Assembly: GCF_014651855.1 (NCBI RefSeq)
Contig: NZ_BMXR01000001.1
Location: 496,001-560,000, forward strand
Length of the DNA: 64,000 nucleotides
Direction: 5' to 3'
Source of the DNA: Saccharospirillum salsuginis
GTDB taxonomy: Bacteria > Pseudomonadota > Gammaproteobacteria > Pseudomonadales > Natronospirillaceae
Numbering within the stretch: the first letter of the stretch is position 1; each line of letters starts with the position of its first letter. The notes beneath the pieces are model-generated. The model had not been told where the DNA came from. It made no database searches and saw only the letters and a program-made list of their open reading frames with translations. A program made the position numbers and the translations under genes. Shown here one piece after another: positions 28,266 through 36,789 of the stretch.

Positions 28266-29063
28266 ATGCATCCCGTGCTGATGCTTCGTTTGACGCGCCT
28301 GCTGGCGCTGGTGTTCTGCGTGTTACAGGGACTGTTACTGGCCGGCAGCCATCGTCTGCTGTGTCGCCTGGGGCTGTCGAGCCCGGGTGCCATCCATGCC
28401 TACGCCCGTCTCTGGTTCCGCAGCCTGTTGTGGGTGCTGAACGTCCGGGTCCGGCTGGACGCCGGAGTACTGGAACACCGGGGACTGATCGCCGCCAACC
28501 ACACCAGTTGGCTCGACATTCCGGTGCTCGGCGCCGTGCTGCCCACCTATTTCCTGTCCAAGGCCGAAGTGCGCGACATGCCCCTGGTGGGCTGGCTCGC
28601 CGACAGCGGCGGCACACTGTTCATTCATCGTGGCCGTCACGAACAGGAGGAAGTGCGCGATCGCATGCAATCCCGGCTTGGCGACGGTCATTTCCTGACG
28701 CTGTTCCCGGAAGGCACCACCGGGCGTGGCGACCGATTGCGGCCATTTCACCCCCGGCTGTTCGCCGCGGCCATCGAAACCGGCGTCCCGGTCGTGCCGA
28801 TCGCCATCCACTATCGCAGCGACGACCCGCAAGACCCGAAAATTCCGTTCGAACAGGAAGCGTTCTTCACCAACATCTGGCGGGTGCTCGGCATCTGGCG
28901 CACGGACGTGGAAGTGCGGGTCCTGCCGGCGCTGGAAAGCGCCGGGATGCCGCGCCGGGCCCTGGCGGATCAGGCGCGAAGCGCCATCATCCGGTCGCTT
29001 CGTCTGCCGAGCGAACCGCGAGTGCCGGATCGCCCGGCGCCAACGCCTGAAAGTCTGACCTGA
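28266..29063 (+). CDS. PlsC-like 1-acyl-glycerol-3-phosphate acyltransferase
   Basis: Membrane acyltransferase of 265 residues. An N-terminal hydrophobic segment (about 8-30) is followed by the catalytic NHTSWLD (HX4D) and the substrate-binding FPEGTTGRG. It probably makes phosphatidic acid or an ornithine-lipid-type product (PlsC/OlsA group). The organism may have another plsC, so the exact acceptor is uncertain. A TATACT -10-like box lies about 25 bp upstream. The last 77 bp overlap the 3' end of the convergent YigZ gene. Confidence 0.87.
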   Translation: MHPVLMLRLTRLLALVFCVLQGLLLAGSHRLLCRLGLSSPGAIHAYARLWFRSLLWVLNVRVRLDAGVLEHRGLIAANHTSWLDIPVLGAVLPTYFLSKAEVRDMPLVGWLADSGGTLFIHRGRHEQEEVRDRMQSRLGDGHFLTLFPEGTTGRGDRLRPFHPRLFAAAIETGVPVVPIAIHYRSDDPQDPKIPFEQEAFFTNIWRVLGIWRTDVEVRVLPALESAGMPRRALADQARSAIIRSLRLPSEPRVPDRPAPTPESLT

Positions 29064-29595
29064 ACGACACCAGCCGGCTCTCGGGTAACACCACGGTCAT
29101 ATACACGCCCTGGCCGTATTCGACGTTATCCGGGTTCAGGTCGTAATCCGCCAGCAGGCGGCGGACATCGCTCTCGCGCGCGAATGAGCATTCCAGTTCA
29201 AGGCGGCACCAGGTCTCGACTGGTACCCGTTCGGCGGTCTCGAGCGCCTGGGACACCGCACCGCTGTAAGCGCGAACCAGCCCGCCGGCGCCGAGCTTTA
29301 CGCCGCCGAAATACCGCACCACCACGCCCAGCACATTGACCAGGGATTTATGGTTAATCACGCTGAATATGGGTTTACCGGCCGTACCGGACGGCTCACC
29401 GTCATCGCTCATGCCGCTGTCCCCACCGGCATGAAAGGCGAAACAGACGTGGCGCGCATCCGGGTAGGCCTGTCGATAGGCCTCGATCCGCGCCTGAGCC
29501 TCCTCACGACTCGATACGGGTTCGACCCAGGCGAGAAAGCGGCTTTTTTTGACCTCCAGCTCAGCGTGAACGACGGTGTTCAATGTCCAACTCAT
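28987..29595 (-). CDS. YigZ/IMPACT family protein
   Basis: The 202-residue protein of the UPF0029 (Impact) family has the N-terminal KKSRFLAWVEPVSSREEAQA stretch and HVCFAFHAGGDSGMSDDGEP. GTAGKPIFSVI and VVRYFGGVKLGAGGLVRAYS follow, then a C-terminal DUF1949 domain. E. coli YigZ has been linked to proline-dipeptide cleavage, and eukaryotic IMPACT to translation control; the role here is unknown. The ATG at 29595 overlaps the TGA of the upstream SGNH gene as ATGA, so they are translationally coupled. The 3' end overlaps the acyltransferase gene. Confidence 0.9.
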   Translation of the reverse strand: MSWTLNTVVHAELEVKKSRFLAWVEPVSSREEAQARIEAYRQAYPDARHVCFAFHAGGDSGMSDDGEPSGTAGKPIFSVINHKSLVNVLGVVVRYFGGVKLGAGGLVRAYSGAVSQALETAERVPVETWCRLELECSFARESDVRRLLADYDLNPDNVEYGQGVYMTVVLPESRLVSFRSDFQALAPGDPALAVRSADEATG

Positions 29596-30179
29596 CCGAA
29601 CCACCAACTGCGATCGTTGCTGACCAGATCGAATATTTTGGAATGCCCCCATTCACCCGGATGAATGCGGTCGCTATGGACCAGTTCACGGCGATACTGA
29701 ACGTCGTCCATCAGCGGTGTGTAGATGTCGATGTAAGGTACCCGGGCTTTCTGGCAGAACTCGCGAAAAATCTGATTCACCCGCTTCACACGGGCATTCA
29801 TGCCGGGGTCGTAGACCGGCGACGGCCCCACCATCAGCAACTTGTAGCGGCTGTGCACCTTGGCGAGGATCTCGCGCAAATGGGTCAGCGATGTTTTGGC
29901 CGGCAACGGCTCGGTGGTCGCCGTGCCGATGGCGTCCATCAGGCCAAACGCCAGTATCAGCCGATTATCGTCGCCGACGGGCAAACGCGGGTCCAGCTCG
30001 CCCAGACGTTGAACCACCTCGGCGCTGGATTGCCCGGGTATGCCCAGGTTGTAGTAGGTCACCGGCCCATGCCCGGCCATGACTTGCTCGATCAGGTAAC
30101 CGGCCCAGCCTTTGCCAGCGGGGCCGCCGACGCCCTTCGCCAGGCCATCGCCCAGCACACAGATATTCAGATCGGTCAT
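29592..30179 (-). CDS. SGNH-hydrolase-fold protein lacking the catalytic serine
   Basis: The 195-residue protein has the order of GDSL/SGNH hydrolase blocks. Block I reads LGDGLAKG (Gly12 where the nucleophilic Ser belongs). Block II is YYNLGIPGQSSAEV with its conserved Gly. Block III reads FGLMDA (Met81 where the oxyanion Asn belongs). Block V is SDRIHPGEWGH, with Asp170 and His173 intact. It has no signal peptide. The loss of two of the four signature residues suggests it is not a conventional esterase; it may bind a ligand or use another mechanism. Coupled to the YigZ gene by an ATGA overlap. Confidence 0.75.
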   Translation of the reverse strand: MTDLNICVLGDGLAKGVGGPAGKGWAGYLIEQVMAGHGPVTYYNLGIPGQSSAEVVQRLGELDPRLPVGDDNRLILAFGLMDAIGTATTEPLPAKTSLTHLREILAKVHSRYKLLMVGPSPVYDPGMNARVKRVNQIFREFCQKARVPYIDIYTPLMDDVQYRRELVHSDRIHPGEWGHSKIFDLVSNDRSWWFG

Positions 30180-30326
30180 ACAGCTCTCAATCCATTCGGT
30201 ACCCGACAGTATATCGGCAGGCCGCGATATGTCGCCAAGTCACTTGACCCAACCGTACACCTAGATCCGTTTCCAAGCGTTGCGACAGTCGGTAAACTGC
30301 CGACAGCGTCTTAACAAGGAATAACA

Positions 30327-31391
30327 ATGAAAACACCCGTGAACGTAGTGTTGGGCCTGGCGGCAACGCTCGGTGCCGCCCAGGCTGAAGAGTTGAAACC
30401 CGCCAACTGGGTGCTGTTACCGGCCATTGGCTCCTCTGCGGAGACCGGGTTCGAATACGGCCTCTATGCGATGCGTCAGTTTGCGCAAACCAGCATCGAC
30501 GAACCCCAGGACAGGACCGAATTCGTGGTTCAGGGTACCACCAAGAGCCAGTTTCAGGCGTTTATATGGCCCGACTTCTATGTGGCGGGCGGCAACTGGA
30601 ACCTGTCCGGCGAGATTGGCGGCAAGTACTGGCCCACCCCCTATTTCGGTCAGGGTAACGACGTTTCCCTGGACGCGGAACCGGAAAACTACGAACTGAC
30701 CGCTTTCGAGAGCGACGTGGAAGCGGCCTATCGGGTCACACCCAGTATCTGGCTGGGCAGCCTGGTTTTCCTCGAATACGAAGACATCACCGATGACGAC
30801 GACGATGCCTTGTTGAACGACACGATCAACGGTTTCGAAGGCGGCCTGTACAGCGGCATCGGGCTAAGCGCGGCCTGGGACACCCGAAACGACCGTGACT
30901 GGCCGACACGGGGCTCGCGGGTGAGCGCTGAATTGCGTCAGTACGCGCCCATGCTCGGCAGCGACTACGACTTCGGCATTCTGTATTCCAAAGCGAGCCA
31001 CTTTGTGACCCTCGGTGACGATGTCCTCGCCCTCGGCGCCAATTATCAATGGAGCAGCAGCACGACTCCGTTTACCCGTCTGCCCCGCCCCACCGGCGCC
31101 TCCACGCTGCGTGGCGCCAACGGCAACCGCTGGATCGACCATCAATTGCTGGGCACCCAGGTCGAGTACCGCATGACACTGACACCGCGCTGGGCCGTGA
31201 CCGGTTTCTTCGATACCGCCCAGGTCGGCGAGTCGCTCGACGATCTGGGGCTGGATGCCGTTCACACCAGTCTGGGGGGCGGTGTACGCTGGTCGACCAT
31301 CGCCGACTCGCGATTCAACATCCGCTTCGACGTCGGCTGGGTCGATATGGAAAGCGTCGGCATCGCACTGCGCGTTGGAGAAGCCTTCTAA
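30327..31391 (+). CDS. Omp85-superfamily outer-membrane barrel without POTRA domains
   Basis: The 354-residue precursor has a signal peptide of about 20 residues ending in GAAQA. It continues as a beta-barrel of the surface-antigen (D15/BamA barrel) type. The L6 motif is visible as TLRGANGNRWIDH, and the chain ends in an outer-membrane-like aromatic residue (GEAF). There is no room for POTRA repeats, so it is a lone barrel, unlike BamA or TamA. An AAGGA ribosome site precedes the ATG. The ion-channel gene starts 3 bp after the stop, so the two are co-transcribed. The cargo is unknown. Confidence 0.8.
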   Translation: MKTPVNVVLGLAATLGAAQAEELKPANWVLLPAIGSSAETGFEYGLYAMRQFAQTSIDEPQDRTEFVVQGTTKSQFQAFIWPDFYVAGGNWNLSGEIGGKYWPTPYFGQGNDVSLDAEPENYELTAFESDVEAAYRVTPSIWLGSLVFLEYEDITDDDDDALLNDTINGFEGGLYSGIGLSAAWDTRNDRDWPTRGSRVSAELRQYAPMLGSDYDFGILYSKASHFVTLGDDVLALGANYQWSSSTTPFTRLPRPTGASTLRGANGNRWIDHQLLGTQVEYRMTLTPRWAVTGFFDTAQVGESLDDLGLDAVHTSLGGGVRWSTIADSRFNIRFDVGWVDMESVGIALRVGEAF

Positions 31392-31394
31392 GAC

Positions 31395-32261
31395 ATGAGC
31401 GAACGCCGGACCGACCGTTTCCACATTGCCCCGAGCCCGGAAGAGCCACCTCCGCTCGCGCCCTGGCGCCTGAAGATGAACGACATCATCTTCGGCGCCG
31501 AGTCACCGGCGGGCAAAGGGTTTGACGTCCTGTTGATTATCGCCATCCTGCTCAGTGTGACGGCGGTCATGCTGGAGAGCGTCGCGTATGTGAAAAATCA
31601 CTTCGGAGTCTGGCTGGTCGGCGCCGAATGGTTTTTCACCATTGCCTTCACGGTCGAATACGGGTTGCGGTTGATGTCGGTGCGACATCCGATGCGGTAC
31701 GCGACCAGTTTTTACGGTGTGGTCGATCTGCTCTCGATCATCCCGACTTACCTGAGTGTCCTGATCCCCGGCATCAACTCGCTGCTGGTCATCCGCATTC
31801 TTCGCATTCTGCGCGTCTTCCGGGTGCTGAAGCTGTTCCGTTATATGAACGAAGCGGAAATGCTGATGCAGGCACTGCGCTCGGGTCGGCGCAAGGTCCT
31901 GGTGTTTCTGTATTCGGTGATCACCATCGTGGTTGTATTCGGTTCCATCATGTACCTGATTGAAGGGCCGGCGAATGGCTATACGTCCATTCCGAAAAGC
32001 ATCTACTGGGCCATCGTGACGCTGACCACGGTCGGCTACGGCGACATCTCGCCGTCGACGCCCATCGGGCAATTCATTGCCTCCGGGGTGATGATCACCG
32101 GTTACGCCATTATTGCCGTGCCTACCGGCATCTACACAGCGGAACTGGCCAACCAGATCCGGATCAAGCGCGACGCCCGAGGCTGCCCCGGCTGTGGCAA
32201 AACCGGCCACGAAAGCGATGCCGATTACTGCCGGTTTTGTGGTGAAGAACTGTCAACCTGA
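31395..32261 (+). CDS. Voltage-gated-type potassium channel with C-terminal zinc-ribbon
   Basis: A 288-residue six-helix channel. S1-S3 lie at about 45-125, and an Arg/Lys-rich S4-like helix (VIRILRILRVFRVLKLFRY) at 132-150. Pore helices flank the K+ selectivity filter TVGYGD (212-217), followed by S6. The cytoplasmic tail ends in a four-Cys zinc-ribbon-like module (C264xxC267 and C279xxC282). It begins 3 bp after the Omp85-type gene. Inner-membrane K+ conduction is well supported by the filter; the gating signal and the role of the metal module are inference. Confidence 0.9.
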   Translation: MSERRTDRFHIAPSPEEPPPLAPWRLKMNDIIFGAESPAGKGFDVLLIIAILLSVTAVMLESVAYVKNHFGVWLVGAEWFFTIAFTVEYGLRLMSVRHPMRYATSFYGVVDLLSIIPTYLSVLIPGINSLLVIRILRILRVFRVLKLFRYMNEAEMLMQALRSGRRKVLVFLYSVITIVVVFGSIMYLIEGPANGYTSIPKSIYWAIVTLTTVGYGDISPSTPIGQFIASGVMITGYAIIAVPTGIYTAELANQIRIKRDARGCPGCGKTGHESDADYCRFCGEELST

Positions 32262-32280
32262 CGATAGTGTTGACAATTCC

Positions 32281-33240
32281 TTACAACCATCCCTTGTATT
32301 TGAACAACAGATAGGGCGCGATGCCGGAGGCGATCATCGCCCCCAGGGCCATCGGATAACCCCCGACCCAATCCAGCTCTGGCATGAACCGGAAGTTCAT
32401 CCCGTAGATGCTCGCGACCAGGGTCGGCGGCAGAAACACCACAGCCGCAATCGAAAAGGTCTTGATGATCTGGTTCTGCTTGATGCTGATGAACCCCTGG
32501 GTCGAATTCATCAGAAAGTTGATCTTCTCGAAAATAAAGGAGGTGTGCGTCAGCAGCGTTTCGACATCGTGCAGCACCTCCGCACAGGTTTCACTGACCG
32601 TAGGAAGCGACCTCAGATGACGCTGCATGAACGCGATCGAGCGCTGGGTGTCCATCAGGCACAGGCGAATCTTGCCATTGCTGTCTTCCAGCTTGGCGAG
32701 GCGGTCGATCGCCCATTCCAGATCCGAATCCTCTTCTTCGAGCACCACCTTGCTGACCGCTTCCAGATCCCGATGAATGTCCTCCAGAAAATCGGCCAGG
32801 TTTTCGACCTTCTGATCGAAGATCGTGACCATCAGGTCGGCCGGCGTGTCGGCTTCAACCTGCCCCCGTCGGGCGCGCAAGCGCAACAGCCGGAAATCGG
32901 CGAGCTTGCCTTCACGCACCGTGATCAGTCGGTTGGGCTGAAGAATAAAGGCGACCGTGGCCGTGCTGTGCCGACCTTCGCCGTGGCTGAGGAAAAGCGA
33001 GTGGACGTGCAAGCCTTCGGCATCGACGAAGTACCGACTCGAGGCTTCGATCTCGGCGACGTCGGCCGATTGCGGCAACTCGGACCGCAACAAGGCGTTG
33101 ATCTGCTCACGCTCCCCCGAGTCGGGATCGCGCGCGTCGAGCCAATCCGAATGATGCAACTGCTCGTAACTGAAAGGCTCCGCCCCTGATTCGGCGGTCT
33201 GACGAATGGTGTGATCCTTTAACGAAAACAGACGCAGCAT
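32281..33240 (-). CDS. corA: Magnesium/cobalt transporter CorA
   Basis: Pentameric Mg2+ channel of the inner membrane. The 319-residue product aligns with E. coli CorA along its whole length: ADVAEIEASSRYFVDAEGLH, STVAF, the long stalk helix, KIRLCLMDTQR and TQGFISIKQNQIIKTFSIAA. The signature YGMNFRFMPELDW and a second membrane helix ending in YKGWL follow. The ATG at 33240 is chosen by this alignment; a TTG four codons upstream is possible. It converges with the channel gene 19 bp away. Confidence 0.96.
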   Translation of the reverse strand: MLRLFSLKDHTIRQTAESGAEPFSYEQLHHSDWLDARDPDSGEREQINALLRSELPQSADVAEIEASSRYFVDAEGLHVHSLFLSHGEGRHSTATVAFILQPNRLITVREGKLADFRLLRLRARRGQVEADTPADLMVTIFDQKVENLADFLEDIHRDLEAVSKVVLEEEDSDLEWAIDRLAKLEDSNGKIRLCLMDTQRSIAFMQRHLRSLPTVSETCAEVLHDVETLLTHTSFIFEKINFLMNSTQGFISIKQNQIIKTFSIAAVVFLPPTLVASIYGMNFRFMPELDWVGGYPMALGAMIASGIAPYLLFKYKGWL

Positions 33241-33520
33241 GTGGGGCTCCAACTTGGCAGGTTAGCCGTTACCTTCAAACAGTGTGACCCAGACCGGCAT
33301 ACCCAACAAGCATTAACCGACTCCGCCGGTCCGGGTACCCTCACCTCCAATCGAGGGCGCCCTGATCGATTTCCAAACCCCGACAGGCGTAACTTTACAA
33401 CGCACTGCCAAGTCGTTGACAATCCGCCCGGTTCACATCCGTCGCGAGAGTCCATACGGTAGTCGGCTCCATCATCCCGGATCAGGGATACGCCCGATCC
33501 AGACTACGTCGAGGTTCGTC
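33241..33520. other. Spacer before the lipoprotein gene
   Basis: About 280 bp between corA and the divergent lipoprotein gene. It presumably holds both promoters; I saw no strong consensus boxes, repeats or RNA genes. Confidence 0.4.
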
Positions 33521-34096
33521 ATGAACAAAGCGGTCCATTGCGGTTCGATTCTGCTTGCTCTCCTGCTTACCGCCTGCAGCAACCTGTCGACCGGCCCTGA
33601 AACCCGGGCCAACACAGCGGCCACACCGGACGGGTACCGCTGGTACACCGCCGACAACGGCGTTGGCACTTTTCTGGTTCCCGACGGCTGGCACGTCAAG
33701 GAAGAAACCCGCAACGGCACCGATGCCCTGTTCATCAGCCGCGAAAACATCGACCAGCAAGGCCGGTACCAGGTCGGGATGACGGTCAACCGTGTTCCCA
33801 ATTTCTCGCAAACCACCTCCGTCCCGGCCACCGAATACGCCGAGAGCTTTATCAAGCAATTGATGGTGAAACACGATGTGTTGATGTCGAACACGAACAG
33901 CGAAAGTGTCGAGCCCCGATACATCGCCCGGGTCAGGCTGACGAAAGACCCCGCGACCATCGTTCACTACATCACCGTAGGCCGCGCGGCGACCGACGAA
34001 CTGTTCCTGATCTACTTCGAAGCCCCGGAATCGGAGTGGGAAGACGCCCTGGAGACGGCCCAACCGATGCTGGAGGCCTTCCGTCTGGGGCAATGA
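33521..34096 (+). CDS. Small predicted lipoprotein of unknown function
   Basis: The 191-residue precursor has a short lipoprotein signal peptide with the lipobox LTAC (Cys19). The mature part is a compact domain (GVGTFLVPDGWHVKEETRNG, ALFISRENI) ending EDALETAQPMLEAFRLGQ. Its pattern recalls small periplasmic domains that follow a PsbP-like or DUF1795-like plan, but I cannot name it with confidence. The ATG at 33521 is chosen because it starts the signal peptide. The MATE gene follows 22 bp later. Confidence 0.75.
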   Translation: MNKAVHCGSILLALLLTACSNLSTGPETRANTAATPDGYRWYTADNGVGTFLVPDGWHVKEETRNGTDALFISRENIDQQGRYQVGMTVNRVPNFSQTTSVPATEYAESFIKQLMVKHDVLMSNTNSESVEPRYIARVRLTKDPATIVHYITVGRAATDELFLIYFEAPESEWEDALETAQPMLEAFRLGQ

Positions 34097-34118
34097 CGCT
34101 AACTGACACCGAGATGCG

Positions 34119-35450
34119 ATGACGTCCAACACCGCCCCAGGCTACCTGTCCGGCCCCATCATGGGTCACATTCAACGCATGACCTTGTCCGGCGGGTTGG
34201 GCCTGATGGCCCTGTTCGCCGTCGATTTCGTCGACCTGTTCTTCATTTCCTTGCTGGGCGAGCGGGAACTGGCCGCGGCCATCGGCTTCGCCGGCTCGGT
34301 GCTGTTCTTTTGCCAATCGCTGAGCATCGGTCTTGCCATCGCCGTCGGCGCCACGGTCTCACGTGCCATCGGCGCGAACGACCTGGATCGGGCCAAGGCC
34401 CTGATCGGCAGCGGTTTCGTGTTGACCTTCACCACCGGAGCCGTGGTCGCCACCAGTGTCTGGCTGGGTCGCGACTGGATTCTGGGGTTGCTCGGCGCCG
34501 AGGGCTATACGCGCGACCAGGCCTCGATGTACCTGGCCATCATCCTGCCGTCCTTCGCGTTCGTCTCCATCGGCATGGCCGCCGGCGGTGTCATGCGTGC
34601 ACGGGGCGACGCCAAGGGGGCGCTCTGGGTGACACTCAGCGGGGCACTGGTCAATGCCGCGCTCGACCCAATTCTGATCTTCGGTCTGAACCTCGACCTG
34701 GCCGGTGCCGCCATCGCCAGCGCCATGGCGCGGATGACCATGTTCGGCTACGGCCTCTACAAGCTGCACCAGTATCGGATGCTCATCCGGCCGGAAGTGC
34801 GTCAGGTGCGTCGGGACTTGCCCACGATCAGCGCCATCGCCGTGCCTTCGGTTCTGACCAACCTCGCCACTCCAGTGGGCCTGGCCTATGTGACCGCGGC
34901 GATGGCGCAATTCGGAGATTCGGCCGTCGCCGGGTTCGCCATCATCACCCGCTTGCAGCAGGTCGCCTTCGTCGCGCTGTTCGCCCTGTCCGGCGTGGTC
35001 GGCCCCATCGCCGGACAAAACTGGGGCGCGGGTTATTTCGATCGGGTTCGGGTCGTACTGACCGATTCGCTCAAATTCATACTCTGGTACTGCCTGATCG
35101 TCTGCCTGGCCCTAGCCGCACTGACTCAACCCCTGCTGTGGGCCTTCCAGGCGTCCCCGGAAGCCGCCGACCTGATTCGCTGGTTTACCTATGGGTTGAG
35201 CACCATCTTCGTGTTCAACGGCATCACCTTTGTCACCAACGCGCTGTTCAACAACCTGGGAGCACCCAAGACGTCGACGCTGTTCAACGTGATGAAAGCC
35301 ACCGTCTTCACCATACCGTTCGTCTGGGTCGGGGCGATCTGGCTGGATGCTCCGGGTGTTCTGGTGGGCCAGACTGTCGGCAGCGTCCTCGTCGCCCTGT
35401 GGGGATTGAACCGCTGCCGTCGCTGGATTGATCGATTGGATGACCGGTGA
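34119..35450 (+). CDS. MATE-family multidrug/cation exporter
   Basis: Inner-membrane antiporter of 443 residues with 12 predicted helices in two homologous halves. The first half has LFAVDFVDLFFISLLGERELAA, and the later repeat includes FALSGVVGPIAGQNWGAGYF. GGVMRARGDAKGALW is the usual inter-helix loop. Family members exchange Na+ or H+ for cationic compounds. It follows the lipoprotein gene closely and converges with the next gene after 9 bp. The substrate is unknown. Confidence 0.9.
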   Translation: MTSNTAPGYLSGPIMGHIQRMTLSGGLGLMALFAVDFVDLFFISLLGERELAAAIGFAGSVLFFCQSLSIGLAIAVGATVSRAIGANDLDRAKALIGSGFVLTFTTGAVVATSVWLGRDWILGLLGAEGYTRDQASMYLAIILPSFAFVSIGMAAGGVMRARGDAKGALWVTLSGALVNAALDPILIFGLNLDLAGAAIASAMARMTMFGYGLYKLHQYRMLIRPEVRQVRRDLPTISAIAVPSVLTNLATPVGLAYVTAAMAQFGDSAVAGFAIITRLQQVAFVALFALSGVVGPIAGQNWGAGYFDRVRVVLTDSLKFILWYCLIVCLALAALTQPLLWAFQASPEAADLIRWFTYGLSTIFVFNGITFVTNALFNNLGAPKTSTLFNVMKATVFTIPFVWVGAIWLDAPGVLVGQTVGSVLVALWGLNRCRRWIDRLDDR

Positions 35451-35459
35451 ACCGGCAAG

Positions 35460-36077
35460 CTATTCGGCGGCGGCCTTCGCCCTCACCTGCCGAGCCGCCC
35501 AGATGGACTTCGCCATCTCCCGAAACCGGATCACCGCGACCCGGTAGCTGACGACCAGGCACAGTATCAGGAAAACCGCGTATCCGAACACCGCCATCGA
35601 CCCACCAACCCCGTACGCGCTGAACGCCAGCATAACCGTCACCAATAAGCCCGTTATAAAACTCACCAGCGTGTTATTGGTCAGGAAGAACTGGGCTACC
35701 GTGCGTTGCAGGTGGCCCTGGGCGTCGTCATCGGGCCGCAATTCAGCCAACAGGTAATAGAGCTGACGGTATTGGTCGTAAACGCTCACCGGTTTGGATT
35801 GGCCACTTTCACGGTGCGGTTTAAAGGTGGTCCCCAGCCAGCCCAACCGGACCAGGCCTTCTTCCAGCAGGATCCCCAGCGCCTGGGTCAGTACCATCAC
35901 CGTGACCAATACACCGGTCCAGACCCAGGTCGTGACCGTGGTACCGCCTCCCAGAATAAGAACCAATGCATCAGGCGCAGCGATGCGAACGGCACCATAG
36001 AGCGTAGCGACCGTCACCAACCCCGGCACCACGGTGACCAGTGCCACCCAGAGTGAAATCCCCAACATGGCGTTCAT
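35460..36077 (-). CDS. Conserved-looking membrane protein of unknown function
   Basis: The 205-residue protein has two hydrophobic segments near the N-terminus (about 5-40 and 45-75) and two more near 130-175. A central soluble loop contains YDQYRQLYYLLAELRPDDDA. The C-terminal tail is basic and Ala-rich. No motif identifies a function. Met4 is an alternative start. The gene converges with the MATE gene, with only 9 bp between stops. Confidence 0.7.
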   Translation of the reverse strand: MNAMLGISLWVALVTVVPGLVTVATLYGAVRIAAPDALVLILGGGTTVTTWVWTGVLVTVMVLTQALGILLEEGLVRLGWLGTTFKPHRESGQSKPVSVYDQYRQLYYLLAELRPDDDAQGHLQRTVAQFFLTNNTLVSFITGLLVTVMLAFSAYGVGGSMAVFGYAVFLILCLVVSYRVAVIRFREMAKSIWAARQVRAKAAAE

Positions 36078-36180
36078 AAGAAAGGGCCTGTGTTGTGGTT
36101 GACTGACGCTTTAGAATAGCACCGTGTCGCGAGCCTGACCGGCTTTCGCATCCTACATCCCTGTAACAGGAGACAGCACC

Positions 36181-36561
36181 ATGTCAGACGCATCGAAGGA
36201 TGCCCTGAACGTCCTCGGCGAGCCCCTTCAACCCTGTTGTTTCGAACCCAAGACCGGCTTCTACCGGGATGGTTTCTGTCATACGGGCTCAATGGACGCT
36301 GGCTCCCATACCGTGTGTGCCATCATGACCGACGAGTTTCTGAGTTTTTCCGCCGAACAAGGTAACGACTTGTCCGCCGCCAATCCCGAATTCGGTTTTC
36401 CCGGCCTGAAACCGGGCGACAAGTGGTGCCTGTGCGTCAGCCGGTGGGCGGACGCTATGAAACAGCACAAGGCGCCGCCGGTCGTGTTGTCTTCCTGCCA
36501 CATCAAGGCTCTGGAAACCGTGGATCTGGAATCGTTGAAACTCCACGCCAACTGGAATTGA
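36181..36561 (+). CDS. DUF2237 family protein
   Basis: A small cytoplasmic protein of 126 residues with the family pattern: NVLGEPLQPC then KTGFYRDGFC, DAGSHTVCAIMTDEFLSFS, GNDLSAANPEFGFPGLKPGD and KWCLCVSRW. Five or six conserved Cys suggest metal binding or redox chemistry, but no function is established. An AGGAGA ribosome site precedes the ATG. The gene stands alone. Confidence 0.88.
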   Translation: MSDASKDALNVLGEPLQPCCFEPKTGFYRDGFCHTGSMDAGSHTVCAIMTDEFLSFSAEQGNDLSAANPEFGFPGLKPGDKWCLCVSRWADAMKQHKAPPVVLSSCHIKALETVDLESLKLHANWN

Positions 36562-36624
36562 ACACATCCGGCGGGCTTTATCGATGGGCCCGCATACTGT
36601 CCGCCTCATACCGGAGACTGGTTA

Positions 36625-36789
36625 ATGAATGACGTTGTCAAACTGCTCCTGACCTTCCCGGTATTCGGACTGTGTCTCGGCTATCCGGATCAGGACCCGG
36701 AAACCAAACCACTCCGTTCACGCCAGGCTGCGGGCGTCATGCCCACGGTGCGTTTGAATGCTTTGCTGAACGCCGCTTCGGACTCATAG
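36625..36789 (+). CDS. Possible small protein with hydrophobic N-terminus
   Basis: A 54-codon frame starts at an ATG with a GGAG site 8 nt upstream. It opens with a hydrophobic stretch (VVKLLLTFPVFGLCLGYP) and continues polar. The last 100 bp overlap the end of the convergent AraC-type gene, where the frame is probably only antisense. It could be a real short membrane peptide, a decayed gene start or chance. Confidence 0.22.
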   Translation: MNDVVKLLLTFPVFGLCLGYPDQDPETKPLRSRQAAGVMPTVRLNALLNAASDS

